Shown piece after piece: positions 1 to 7,398 of a stretch of 15,481 nucleotides of DNA. The stretch's first letter is position 1, and the number at the start of each line of letters is the position of its first letter. The position numbers were made by a program, and so were the translations under genes. The DNA comes from JBNJEM01 sp051745935 (GTDB lineage: Bacteria > Planctomycetota > Planctomycetia > Pirellulales > Pirellulaceae). The stretch is from positions 1 to 15,481 of the forward strand of contig JBNJEM010000107.1 of the NCBI GenBank assembly GCA_051745935.1. Direction: 5' to 3'. The notes beneath the pieces are model-generated. The model ran no database searches, was not told where the DNA came from, and worked only from the letters and a program-made list of their open reading frames with translations.

Positions 1-10
1 ATTGAGGAAA

Positions 11-195
11 GGCTTTTCGAGGTGCAAATGCCACGGGCTTGTCCCGTGGTCCGTTACGTTCCACGCTACCGACGGCCAGGAGTGGTGTGTCTGGCCGGTG
101 TGTAGCGGCGAGCGTGAACCACCACGGGACAAGCCCGTGGCATCCATGCGGGCCTTGCGTGTCCAGGTCATGTAGCGGCACCCGTGAACGGCTAC
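11..195. repeat. REPIN-like palindromic repeat, copy 1
   Basis: Two short hairpins with 7-bp stems and 5-nt loops (CCACGGG-cttgt-CCCGTGG at 31-49 and CCACGGG-acaag-CCCGTGG at 122-140) face each other as an inverted pair. The DNA between them is itself roughly palindromic (about 50-76 against 93-121). A further tail ending GAACGGCTAC follows to 195. A second copy lies at 1504-1686, about 90% identical by eye. Paired inverted REP hairpins are the architecture of REPINs, which RAYT-type Y1 transposases mobilise. The small open frame over this element is an artefact of the repeat. Confidence 0.8.
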
Positions 196-262
196 GACGA
201 GTGGGACGCCATGTATCCGAACAACCTAGTGTCGGGTGAAAACGAAGACGAGGAGTGAACCA

Positions 263-1087
263 ATGGCAGCGAAAACAGCAGCGAAGCGACAGCTGTACGA
301 TATGATCTTGCTTGATCGGGCGAAGACGCGTTCGTCACGATTCGCCTCGCTGCGTCCCCATGTCGTTTCGTCTGTCGCGGAACTGCGGAACTCCGTGGCG
401 CACGCTACCAGAGACTCTCTTTGGGTCAGCTACGCAAGCGATCTGACGGAATCGCTCGTCAGGAATGCTTCGCTCGGTAGGCCTTCATTAGGCTTTGGGT
501 TGTTTATTCACTCCCTCGACATGAAGACCGTCCCAGCACTCTCCTCGTTCTTTCGACGAATCGCATTCACGGTGGATGGTGGGTTCATTCCAACAGAGGA
601 GCTCGCGGAAGTCTTGGAGACAGACAGTCGGCCCGATCTCTTTATCGGTGGCAGCGTGAATCACGACACCAGCACGGTCACGTTCTGGCGTGGTGACTTG
701 AAGCCGCTCACCGTGCCATTCACGACGTTTGCGAAGTCGGGTACTGGCACGAAGCCCGACTTCAACAAGTTCGCCATCATCGACTGCGGGCAAACGGTTC
801 AACTCGGTGACTACGAAGCGGCCGTCGACGCCATCCTCTACGAATTCGATCCTGATTACCGACGACGTATCTCGAAGAGGCGATTACAAGAAGATCAGTC
901 GTTCGGAGCATCCCTTCGTCGTCTTCGCAAACAACGTGGACTTCGCCGTGAGGACTTTGAACCTGATCTCTCGGCAAAGACGATTGCTCGAATCGAACAG
1001 GGGAAAGTGACGCGTATTCAGAGGAAGACGCTCAAGACGCTCGCCGAACATCTTTCCGTGGGACCCGATGAGATTGAAACATTCTGA
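263..1087 (+). CDS. XRE-family HTH protein with DUF2442-like middle
   Basis: Probable DNA-binding regulator of 274 residues. The start is ATG 263 because AGGAG at 251-255 is well spaced before it; an in-frame GTG at 236 lacks such a site. Residues about 214-272 form an XRE/Cro-type helix-turn-helix, with FGASLRRLRKQRGL, then SAKTIARIEQGKV, then TLKTLAEHLSVGPDEIETF. Residues about 125-200 (VTFWRGDLKPLTVPFTTF, then FAIIDCGQTVQLGDYEA) resemble the DUF2442-like module often placed before such a helix-turn-helix. Residues 1-125 are not recognised. The gene stands alone between two REPIN-like copies with no toxin-like partner beside it. It may be an orphan antitoxin-type or autoregulatory protein, but no target is visible. 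The HTH assignment is firm; the DUF2442 assignment is from memory of family patterns. Confidence 0.85.
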   Translation: MAAKTAAKRQLYDMILLDRAKTRSSRFASLRPHVVSSVAELRNSVAHATRDSLWVSYASDLTESLVRNASLGRPSLGFGLFIHSLDMKTVPALSSFFRRIAFTVDGGFIPTEELAEVLETDSRPDLFIGGSVNHDTSTVTFWRGDLKPLTVPFTTFAKSGTGTKPDFNKFAIIDCGQTVQLGDYEAAVDAILYEFDPDYRRRISKRRLQEDQSFGASLRRLRKQRGLRREDFEPDLSAKTIARIEQGKVTRIQRKTLKTLAEHLSVGPDEIETF

Positions 1088-1136
1088 AGTATTGCGTGGA
1101 CAGGGAACAGCGCCGCAACTGCCCACTTTGCAGTGG

Positions 1137-1337
1137 TTTCGACAGCATAAGGATGGAAAGATCCCGCGCGGTGACCCGACGGGCGCGGCCGTCCCCGCCG
1201 TACTGCATGCTTGCCTCACCGCATTGGATCGGCATGGAACCAAAACCTTCGCCGAGGTGGCCGCGCCGATGTTACGCACGCTCGGTACGATCATCCAGAA
1301 GGCAGGTCCGGCGGAAGAGGAACACGTCGATCAGTGA
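1137..1337 (+). pseudogene. gamma-glutamyltransferase-like fragment
   Basis: One frame reads KDGKIPRGDPTGAAVPAVL, then a stretch containing GTKTFAEVAAP, before ending at TGA 1335-1337. This pattern matches the N-terminal region of planctomycete gamma-glutamyltransferase-like hydrolases, where the phrase on a given gene-typical GTKSFAEVAAP is common. Only about 50 residues look homologous. There is no catalytic Thr region and no credible start, and sequence after about 1285 no longer fits. It directly follows the HTH gene on the same strand. It is best read as a short remnant left after deletion. The identification is by recall and is moderate at best. Confidence 0.45.
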
Positions 1338-1427
1338 GTGGCTAAGAATCGCTTGAGCGTCGCAACAACGGCGCTGACGTGCCGCTCAAGCTTCGGGCAC
1401 ACCGGACCGGCCTCTTCAAGGTGGTTA

Positions 1428-1458
1428 GTCTGCCCGTAACCGTTCACGGGCAATAGAC
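1428..1458. repeat. Small hairpin resembling an inverted part of the REPIN-like tail
   Basis: GTCTGCCCGT pairs with ACGGGC-aat-AGAC around a short loop. The stretch about 1434-1455 (CGTAACCGTTCACGGGCAAT) resembles the reverse complement of the GTAGCGGCACCCGTGAACGG tail found at about 171-191 in copy 1. It may be a degenerate inverted piece of the same repeat family lying just before copy 2. No T-run follows, so it is not a convincing terminator. Confidence 0.4.
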
Positions 1459-1503
1459 CGATATCCGAGGAGGTTCGCACTTCCGTTGCACACCTTAAAC
1501 AAG

Positions 1504-1686
1504 GGCTTTACCGGATGCAAATGCCACCGGCTTGTCCCGTGGTCCGTTACGTTCCACGCTACGGACGGCCAGGAGTAGTGTTTCTGACAGGTTGTAGCGG
1601 CGAACGTGAACCACCACGGGACAAGCCCGTGGCATCCATGCGGGTTCCTGTGTCCAGGCCGTGTAGTGGCACCCCTGAACGGCTAC
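1504..1686. repeat. REPIN-like palindromic repeat, copy 2
   Basis: This is the second copy of the element at 11-195, in the same orientation. Hairpins are at 1524-1542 (one stem mismatch, CCACCGG) and 1614-1632 (perfect). The upstream GGCTTT motif and the tail GAACGGCTAC are both conserved. The DUF1573-like coding similarity on the minus strand stops at the right edge of this copy, which points to insertion into, or recombination within, that gene. Confidence 0.8.
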
Positions 1687-2134
1687 TCACACTCAATGGC
1701 GTGACCGCTTCTTCTTTGATAATCGAACCCCAATCATGCGTGGAAGGCTCGATCGCATAAGGGGTCATGCCCGTTCCGGAAAGCGAGCACGTGGTACGAG
1801 CGGTTTTGTCGTCCGTTACTGCCTTGAACCTGGTAGAGAAGTCACGTTCGGGAAGTTGCACCCTGCGCGGCTCTCCAAACCGTAGGTTCACTACCAAAGT
1901 AACGTTGACCGTCTGACCCGGAGCAATCGAGAATTGACGAGGTGAGGTATCAACGCAACTACATGAGGCCACGATATCCAGAACTCGAACTTCCTTCGCA
2001 GCACGATTTCGGATTGGCACGACATGCCGGAAACGGTCGTGCACCCCGACATCTCCAAAGTCCAGGTACTTTGTTTCAATGGCAAGCGGGGCGGCGGGTT
2101 CGCCCAGTGTGCCTGCGCTGGCGGTGCGGTGTTC
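1687..2134 (-). pseudogene. DUF1573 protein fragment cut by repeat copy 2
   Basis: The minus-strand frame reads IETKYLDFGDVGVHDRFRHV, then VLDIVASCSCVDTSPRQFSI with the typical CSC cysteine pair, then APGQTVNVTLVVNL, and later GTGMTPYAIEPSTHDWG, which would begin a second domain repeat. DUF1573 domains are Ig-like, secreted, and very common in planctomycetes. Both ends are damaged. Upstream, the frame meets TAG (2135-2137) before any normal start or signal peptide. Downstream, similarity ends at 1687, where the REPIN-like copy begins and the frame simply reads through repeat DNA to 1559. The domain identity is good, and the broken state follows directly from the frame. Confidence 0.7.
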
Positions 2135-2137
2135 CTA

Positions 2138-2491
2138 CCAGCGGTGAATGTACCACTTCGGTCGCCGTCATGCGGGGGGGAGTGGTCTGCTACTTCGTGC
2201 TTACAAGCGGACAGAAAACCTCCAGCAGTCGCCCAAACCCTTGTAACGTGAACGGTTTAGCAAATGTTTCCGGAGTTTTCTGTCCGTCTCTAAAGCGGCC
2301 CGACAGATTCACGTATCGGTCCTTGCAGCCAGTCTCTTGCACGACTCCACGATTCTTTCCGTCTCGTTCGTTATTGAGCAAGAAATGGCTGTGATTCCAG
2401 CAGAAGTCGTCGAAGTTTTTCTTGACATCGAGCAGTCAAAGACTCTAATGGACCACAGCGCACGATCGGGAATATTGGCGGGAGCGCAGCG
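2138..2491. other. Intergenic stretch, no gene supported
   Basis: This stretch separates the broken DUF1573 gene from the DUF1583 gene. It holds a run of seven G at about 2173-2180 and a minus-strand frame ending near 2190 that matches no family I know. A short GGGAG-like ribosome-binding site for the next gene lies near 2479-2483. It may contain the lost 5' part of the DUF1573 gene. Confidence 0.5.
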
Positions 2492-3271
2492 ATGCAGAGT
2501 ACTCTTCTTCTACTGCTGGTGGCCAGTTTTGGGCAAGCGGGCGAGGTTCATCAAGATTTTCGCAAGGGCGGAAAACTGCATCCTGGCCTGAGTGTGTTTG
2601 GACCAAACGTAAACCGGACTGTCCGACACGGACGTTCAGGCCTGCGCATCACGTTGCCCAGGAACCGCGAAGACACGGGCGCTGTTGGGATCGAGCCTCA
2701 GTTTAGCGTTTCCGGTGATTTCGAGATCACGTTGGATTACGAGATACTCTCCGCCGACAACCCCAAATCCGGGATGGGCGCCGGGGTAAAGATCTGGACC
2801 AAACTGGCATCCGAAGAATTCAAAGCGTTGACACTCGCTCATGTCATTACCGCCGACGAGGAAAGTCGTTTGGTGCCCATCCTGGCGCAGTCGAAGGACG
2901 GCCAGAGGGGTTTTTCGAGTAATCCGCGAACCGCGACTGGGCAAGGCGGACGACTCCGGTTGACACGCACCGGCTCCGACGTGAGTTTTCTCGTTGCTGA
3001 AGGAGAAAGCCACGAATTCGAAGAGCTGCAGCGAGAGACGGTGGGCACGGAGGACTTGGCGGCCCTCAGAATTTCCGCGGGCACGGCGAATGATCCCTGT
3101 GGGCTGCGCGTCGTGTTTCATGATCTTCGCATTCGGGCCGCGAACCTTCCGGCCGTGTCGGCGCCGACAAAGAGGAGCAAGCCACTGAGAACTTGGCTTG
3201 TCATCGGCGGTGCCGTCGCGGCAGTCGGCGGTGCTGGGGCCTGGTATTGGTGGAAACGACAACGGCGATGA
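2492..3271 (+). CDS. DUF1583-type secreted, membrane-anchored protein
   Basis: A 259-residue protein. An N-terminal signal peptide (MQSTLLLLLVASFGQAG, cleavage near residue 16) is followed by a beta-rich domain of about 190 residues. It contains the phrases LSVFGPN, GLRITLPRNREDTGAVGIEP, then SGDFEITLDYEIL, matching the DUF1583 family found almost only in planctomycetes. The middle looks like a concanavalin/LamG-type sandwich (GGRLRLTRTGSDVSFLVAEG). The C-terminus has one membrane span (about 235-254, TWLVIGGAVAAVGGAGAWYW) followed by KRQRR, so the domain should face the periplasm with a basic cytoplasmic tail. ATG 2492 has a GGGAG-like site 8-10 nt upstream. Its molecular role is unknown. 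The next plus-strand gene is the DUF1559 protein, about 290 bp away, so they are probably separately transcribed. Confidence 0.8.
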   Translation: MQSTLLLLLVASFGQAGEVHQDFRKGGKLHPGLSVFGPNVNRTVRHGRSGLRITLPRNREDTGAVGIEPQFSVSGDFEITLDYEILSADNPKSGMGAGVKIWTKLASEEFKALTLAHVITADEESRLVPILAQSKDGQRGFSSNPRTATGQGGRLRLTRTGSDVSFLVAEGESHEFEELQRETVGTEDLAALRISAGTANDPCGLRVVFHDLRIRAANLPAVSAPTKRSKPLRTWLVIGGAVAAVGGAGAWYWWKRQRR

Positions 3272-3559
3272 TTTCCAGTTTTATCCGTCGGTTGCTGAAA
3301 TGACAGAAACGCTGAAAGTGAAAACGTGACTGGACGACTCCGGGATCTTTAACCATGTGAGTGGTTCAGTGAACCCCACTCTTTGAACATGGCGCAAAAC
3401 TAGTTCAGTCAGACCATGCAAGGCAGTTTAAAGTCGCTCGCCCCCCGCGGAATAACATCCATGTCGCCGACGCCTCTGCCCGTATGGCGGTCGTTTCAAT
3501 AATCCAATCATGCGTTAATCCATCCGCGACTGGATCGTATGGAGTAGGGGGATGTGGTG
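3272..3559. promoter_or_regulatory. Leader region with hairpin before the DUF1559 gene
   Basis: At 3353-3392, CCATGT pairs with ACATGG and, inside it, GAGTGG pairs with CCACTC around a TTCA/TGAA core, giving a long interrupted stem-loop. There is no T-run, so it is not an obvious intrinsic terminator. It could be a protein-binding dyad or a leader structure. A purine-rich ribosome-binding site (AGGGGG, 3546-3551) serves the next gene. No clear sigma-70 promoter was found. Confidence 0.35.
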
Positions 3560-4492
3560 ATGAGTAGGTACCGAGAGCGTGGAGCAGTAATTGGCGACCA
3601 TCTGGGTTTCTCGCTGATCGAACTGTTGGTTGTGCTGTTCATTATCAGCCTCCTGATGGGATTGCTGTTTCCCGCGGTACAGGCCGCGCGGGAAGCGGGA
3701 CGTCGGACGGAGTGTAAGAACCACCTGAAGCAGATCGGCTTGGCGCTACAGATGCACAACGACGTGCACGGGGTGATTCCTCACAACGGCGGCTGGGATG
3801 GTAAACAGACGATTCTGGACGTTGATGGCGAGGAATTCACACCGTCCACGGAAGACTTCGCCGCTGGGCGAGTCTTTGAGTGGGGAGTCGGAGATCCGAA
3901 ATGGCGGCCACCGGCGCAGACGGGATCCTGGCTTTTTTCAATACTCCCGTACTTGGAACAGGAAATCGTTTATCAAGAACGGAGTTGGAAAATCCCTGTA
4001 GCAGTATATACATGTCCCAGCCGCCGAAACGCTGAAGCCCATACACCCGTTGATGACCAGTACGGCAACTACGAAAGTGGCGGCTGGGCATGGGCACAAT
4101 CCGATTATGCGGGAAACCATCGGTTGATGCCGAATTTGCCCGCTGAACCCGCACGGCGGCTCGAACGTCTGGCAAGCATCACCGATGGACTGTCCAATAC
4201 GATCGTGGGCGGTGGAAAGGCAATCGACCCGGACATTCAGACGGGCATCACCTGGTACTGGGACGAGCCGTATTTCTTGGGCGGATCTGGCAGCACGGCG
4301 CGACGGGGCGTGGGTGTTGTGCGCGATCAGATCGGAAACGACTACAAAACGAACTGGGGCTCGGCCCACCCGGGAGGTCCTCAGTTCTTCTTTGGCGACG
4401 GCTCAGTACGCACGATTTCCTACGACATATCCTGGCTCGACTTCTCCGCGCTCTTGACCCCGAGCGGTGGCGAAGTCGCCACTGCGCCGTAG
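3560..4492 (+). CDS. DUF1559 protein with type IV pilin-like N-terminus
   Basis: A 310-residue pseudopilin-like protein of the DUF1559 family, massively expanded in planctomycetes. The N-terminus has a prepilin peptidase/N-methylation motif G16-FSLIELLVVLF with Glu at position +5. A hydrophobic helix follows (to about residue 36), then the signature PAVQAAREAGRRTECKNHLK and QIGLALQMHND. The C-terminal end has the family's conserved HPGG...FFFGDGSVR (near residue 275). The start is taken as ATG 3560, 8 nt after AGGGGG; two in-frame GTGs sit just before it at 3554 and 3557. After cleavage it is expected at the inner membrane or cell surface, possibly in pilus-like or S-layer-like assemblies; the true function is unknown. 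Length and both signatures are complete, so it looks intact. Confidence 0.93.
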   Translation: MSRYRERGAVIGDHLGFSLIELLVVLFIISLLMGLLFPAVQAAREAGRRTECKNHLKQIGLALQMHNDVHGVIPHNGGWDGKQTILDVDGEEFTPSTEDFAAGRVFEWGVGDPKWRPPAQTGSWLFSILPYLEQEIVYQERSWKIPVAVYTCPSRRNAEAHTPVDDQYGNYESGGWAWAQSDYAGNHRLMPNLPAEPARRLERLASITDGLSNTIVGGGKAIDPDIQTGITWYWDEPYFLGGSGSTARRGVGVVRDQIGNDYKTNWGSAHPGGPQFFFGDGSVRTISYDISWLDFSALLTPSGGEVATAP

Positions 4493-4822
4493 CTTGCCGC
4501 GCCAAGCGACGGATTGCCACTATCGAGGAGACGCCATCACGGTAGCCGCCCCAGTCGACACGGCGAATCTCTTCGTCCGCCCCTCATCTCTCTCTTGTCC
4601 CTTCACCTTTTCAACCACCCAGCGCCGCTGGTCCCTTCGTCCCTGCCCCCACACCACGCTGCTTCTCGTATCACACTCCGCTCCCATCCACCCTCCGCCT
4701 GCCCAGCCCCTCACGAAGCCAGTCCACCCGACGCCTCGGCATCGCCCGCCCATGGTCAGATTGCGCGCTTACACTCCGAAAGCTGCACGCTAAAAGGTCA
4801 GTCAGTCGTGTTTTCTTGGCTA
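4493..4822. other. Gene-free, strongly pyrimidine-rich spacer
   Basis: This lies between convergent genes (DUF1559 on plus, blaR1-like on minus). From about 4565 to 4750 the plus strand is very rich in C and T with few G, with long runs such as CCCTCATCTCTCTCTTGTCC. Open frames across it have biased, low-complexity translations and no family match. No confident terminator is seen, although two are expected here. Confidence 0.6.
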
Positions 4823-6937
4823 TCAAAAAGAGCTAGGCGATAACGTCCCTTCGTTGAAGTAAAGGAACCGATGCTCGGGATTTTGCCGATGGTCAATGAA
4901 TCGAGTTCCGAATGGGATATCCAACGATTCCAGCACAAACAGCTCGGGGTCAACTTTGGCGTTTGGCTGGAAATTGTCATACCGCAGTACGTGGCGTCTG
5001 TACTCCCCTGTCCTATTAACGCGTCTGGAGTCGTATTCCTCGACAACGCTCTTAACGTACCAAAATGCTCTGCCTTCCTTCCAGACTGCTCGGCGGACAG
5101 AACAGGGCTCGTCCGCACCCTTATTGTACTGCCTCGACGCAGCAATCCTGTAGCCCAGTTGAGTATGGGCATCGAACTCGATCGTTAGCCCGCGGCCGCT
5201 CTTGGGACGAAACTTGCCACGATAGCCCCAGCGATGTCTTATTACTTCGATGGGCTCTTCGGACTTTAACAGTTCGTGGACGCGTAGCATGCGCCGCTGC
5301 AGGTGTGCCGGGTCATCTACGTAGCAGCGGGCATACTCAAGCGCTTCATCTACCTCGCTGAGGATGTGCCCTGCGCATCCATGTGGAGAAATGTTCTGCG
5401 AGTATCGAACCAGATATGCCCGTGTCCCATTCCCTATGACAACCGCCTCCCTGTCCGAAGGTCGCCCCTCCCATCGGTCATACTCAAATTCCAGGCGGTA
5501 TTTCTCAGCGTCACAGTAGACCCGGACTTTCGCCTTTGTTCTGAGCGTAAGCTGCTCACCATTCTCACCTTGGTGATGGGATTCATATGTCCCCACTCCG
5601 ACCGCTGAGTCGATTGTGTCCCACGAAGCCCGTGAGGCTTCCGCAATTCGCTCAAGGGGGGTTTCCGCGTCCGGCTGATCTTCCGCGGCCTTTGCCGTTC
5701 CGACCGAAGAACTGTGAGCACCCTTTTCCGGATTGAGCAGTCGTTCGGCATTATCACCTGACCCTGGATCCGGTGGCGTCAGCCCTATCGCTTGGAGTGT
5801 CTTTGTGCGCTGTGAACCATCTTTCTCGCCACGTTCGTCAACGTCGGTCTGGTTGCCCGAGAGCGATATCGGAGCGACCGCCAGCACGGTGAGCACCACC
5901 ACACTCCGTAGTCGCCATGATAAGCGGCGATCGACTTTACTGCTTACGATCATCTCAATTCTCCTCCTCAAAGAGTCTCCTTGGCTAAATGTGGGCACAG
6001 TATTCAGCCTGAACTCCCGCGAATCGGCCAGATACTCGACCGTATCGACCAGAGTCTGGGCGTATTGCCGCACACTCGCCGGGTACGCCCATAATACCCA
6101 TGCGTCACAGCATTCCTCTTCTGCTTGCTGGATATGTGCTTTTGCCCACCAGGCAACCGGATTCCACCAGTAGAGCCCCAATACCACGAACTCGAACCAG
6201 CGCACCCAGTGGTCACGACGCCTCAGATGAGCAAGCTCATGCGCAAGCAATCCAGCCCGCTCAGCTGTGCTAAGTCTGCTCAATAACCCGCTCGGAAGAA
6301 CTATGGCCGCGCGGCCGCCAAGACTCCATACGAGCGGTGGCACCTTCGCGTCCGCCACCAGCACACGGGGAACGTCGTGCAGACCATATCGCGAAGCAAT
6401 GTGGCGGACTTGCGACTCGACGTTGCCTGGCTCGCGATGCGCTAGTCGCAGAACCCTTCGAAAGCGAACCAGCCGCGTCACCGCCAGCAGGAACCAGAAC
6501 AGTGATCCAGTAGCCCAGCCCGCCAAAAGCACCTTGCCCCACGGTACCGCCAGGGCAGGCTGCAGACCCGCAGGCGCGTCCGCATTTGCTGCGCCATCCC
6601 GCGCGGGTGACGACTCAAGCTCCTGTCCCGCCACCGAATCGACTGGGGCTTTCTCATTTGGCGATGGCCGCTGCGGACTTGTTCCGTACGTTTTGGCGAA
6701 CTGTTCGGCTGCGGCAGTTGAAGTGAGACCGCTTGACTTCTGCGACGCCGCGTACTCGGCGACGGTGTAATTCACGGGAACCTGGATCAGGGGAGGAGTG
6801 ACCAACTTGACGAGCACCAGCACCCACAGTGCATGTGTCAGCTGGGGTTTCGTGGTGACGCGTTCTACGATGATCGCCACCCCGCCAAGCAGAACTGCGA
6901 CCACCACATTCGATACCGCACAACCGAAAATGGACAT
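4823..6937 (-). CDS. BlaR1-type M56 membrane peptidase with large extracytoplasmic domain
   Basis: A 704-residue integral membrane zinc peptidase of family M56 (BlaR1/MecR1). Membrane spans lie at about 8-24, 36-55, 131-155 and 343-361. The zinc site is H233-E234-L-A-H237, with the downstream EEECCD motif (E273-D278) giving the third ligand. Family knowledge: on sensing a signal, the cytoplasmic peptidase activates and leads to removal of a BlaI-type repressor. The C-terminal 340 residues do not look like a penicillin-binding sensor (no SxxK/KTG pair seen). Residues about 428-695 contain SWDTIDSAVGVGTYES, then YRLEFEYDRWEG, then FVLESLDIPFGTRFIDHR, resembling the LolA-like lipoprotein-binding fold found in planctomycete proteins. 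The signal is therefore probably not a beta-lactam. It starts at ATG 6937, 7 nt after the blaI stop, and the sequence TAGGGACATCATG gives stop and ribosome-binding site in one. Confidence 0.9.
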   Translation of the reverse strand: MSIFGCAVSNVVVAVLLGGVAIIVERVTTKPQLTHALWVLVLVKLVTPPLIQVPVNYTVAEYAASQKSSGLTSTAAAEQFAKTYGTSPQRPSPNEKAPVDSVAGQELESSPARDGAANADAPAGLQPALAVPWGKVLLAGWATGSLFWFLLAVTRLVRFRRVLRLAHREPGNVESQVRHIASRYGLHDVPRVLVADAKVPPLVWSLGGRAAIVLPSGLLSRLSTAERAGLLAHELAHLRRRDHWVRWFEFVVLGLYWWNPVAWWAKAHIQQAEEECCDAWVLWAYPASVRQYAQTLVDTVEYLADSREFRLNTVPTFSQGDSLRRRIEMIVSSKVDRRLSWRLRSVVVLTVLAVAPISLSGNQTDVDERGEKDGSQRTKTLQAIGLTPPDPGSGDNAERLLNPEKGAHSSSVGTAKAAEDQPDAETPLERIAEASRASWDTIDSAVGVGTYESHHQGENGEQLTLRTKAKVRVYCDAEKYRLEFEYDRWEGRPSDREAVVIGNGTRAYLVRYSQNISPHGCAGHILSEVDEALEYARCYVDDPAHLQRRMLRVHELLKSEEPIEVIRHRWGYRGKFRPKSGRGLTIEFDAHTQLGYRIAASRQYNKGADEPCSVRRAVWKEGRAFWYVKSVVEEYDSRRVNRTGEYRRHVLRYDNFQPNAKVDPELFVLESLDIPFGTRFIDHRQNPEHRFLYFNEGTLSPSSF

Positions 6938-6944
6938 GATGTCC

Positions 6945-7325
6945 CTATCGTTTGCGAGAGTTAATGAGTTTCTGGATTGCCTCGCGTTCGTTGGGCTTGA
7001 GGCGGGTACGACCTGCCAGATGCATCAGCAACGGAGTCAGCGAGCCGCCGCACAATTTCTCAGCCACTTGCTCAAGACGATGGCCGATGATATCGTCCCG
7101 CTCCACCGTTGGCTCAAATGTGTGGGCGGGCGTGCCGCGCTTGCGTTTAACGCATCCCTTCTTCTCCAATCTCTCAAGCAGCTTCTGGACGGTCTGGTAC
7201 TTGGAAAATGATTGCTCTTCATAGACCTCAGCGGTGATTTCTCTCACCGTTGCCCGATCGCGATTCCAAAGAACCTCAAGAATCTTGAGCTCCGAGTCGC
7301 TAATACTCCTATCATTGCTCGTCAC
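6945..7325 (-). CDS. blaI: BlaI/MecI/CopY-family transcriptional repressor
   Basis: A 126-residue winged-helix repressor. Residues about 7-72 carry the family's DNA-binding domain (ISDSELKILEVLW, then TVREITAEVY, then YQTVQKLLERLEKKG, CVKRKRGTPAHTFEPTV). The C-terminal half is the helical dimerisation region, which contains the usual cleavage area for the partner peptidase. The start is GTG 7325, with GGGAG about 8 nt upstream. It is the first gene of a two-gene operon with the M56 peptidase, and the stop overlaps the next ribosome-binding region. A consensus promoter with two dyads lies directly upstream, so autorepression is very likely. Length is normal for the family. The symbol denotes the family, not proven beta-lactam resistance. 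Confidence 0.93.
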   Translation of the reverse strand: MTSNDRSISDSELKILEVLWNRDRATVREITAEVYEEQSFSKYQTVQKLLERLEKKGCVKRKRGTPAHTFEPTVERDDIIGHRLEQVAEKLCGGSLTPLLMHLAGRTRLKPNEREAIQKLINSRKR

Positions 7326-7347
7326 GAGTCCGCTCCCTTTCAGCGTA

Positions 7348-7364
7348 TTAGACTTATTGTCTAA
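7348..7364 (-). promoter_or_regulatory. Operator dyad 1 for the BlaI-type repressor
   Basis: TTAGAC-ttatt-GTCTAA is a perfect 6-bp dyad with a 5-bp spacer. It sits just downstream of the -10 box of the blaI-blaR1 promoter, over the expected transcription start. BlaI/MecI repressors bind short dyads of this kind. That this dyad is bound is an inference from position and symmetry. Confidence 0.75.
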
Positions 7365-7369
7365 GACGA

Positions 7370-7398
7370 AGTATAAGGCGTCGTGTCTAAGATGTCAA
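7370..7398 (-). promoter_or_regulatory. Sigma-70 promoter of the blaI-blaR1 operon
   Basis: Read on the minus strand, TTGACA (7398-7393) and TATACT (7375-7370) are separated by exactly 17 bp, close to the textbook sigma-70 consensus. The expected start lies near 7363, inside operator 1. Operator 2 occupies the spacer. Confidence 0.8.
7374..7390 (-). promoter_or_regulatory. Operator dyad 2, imperfect, in the promoter spacer
   Basis: TAAGGC-gtcgt-GTCTAA has the same 6-5-6 layout as operator 1, with one perfect half-site and one degenerate half (4/6). Its centre lies 26 bp from the centre of operator 1. It overlaps the -10 box and the -35/-10 spacer, so binding should block RNA polymerase. Confidence 0.65.

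Noticed and set aside
39..239. 66-residue open frame on the plus strand
   Set aside because: It lies entirely over the REPIN-like repeat, and its translation is repeat sequence; no ribosome-binding site.
2190..2438. Minus-strand open frame reading LLDVKKNFDDFCWNHSHFLL and onward
   Set aside because: Looks somewhat protein-like but matches no family I know, has no ATG/GTG start with a ribosome-binding site, and lies beside a broken gene.
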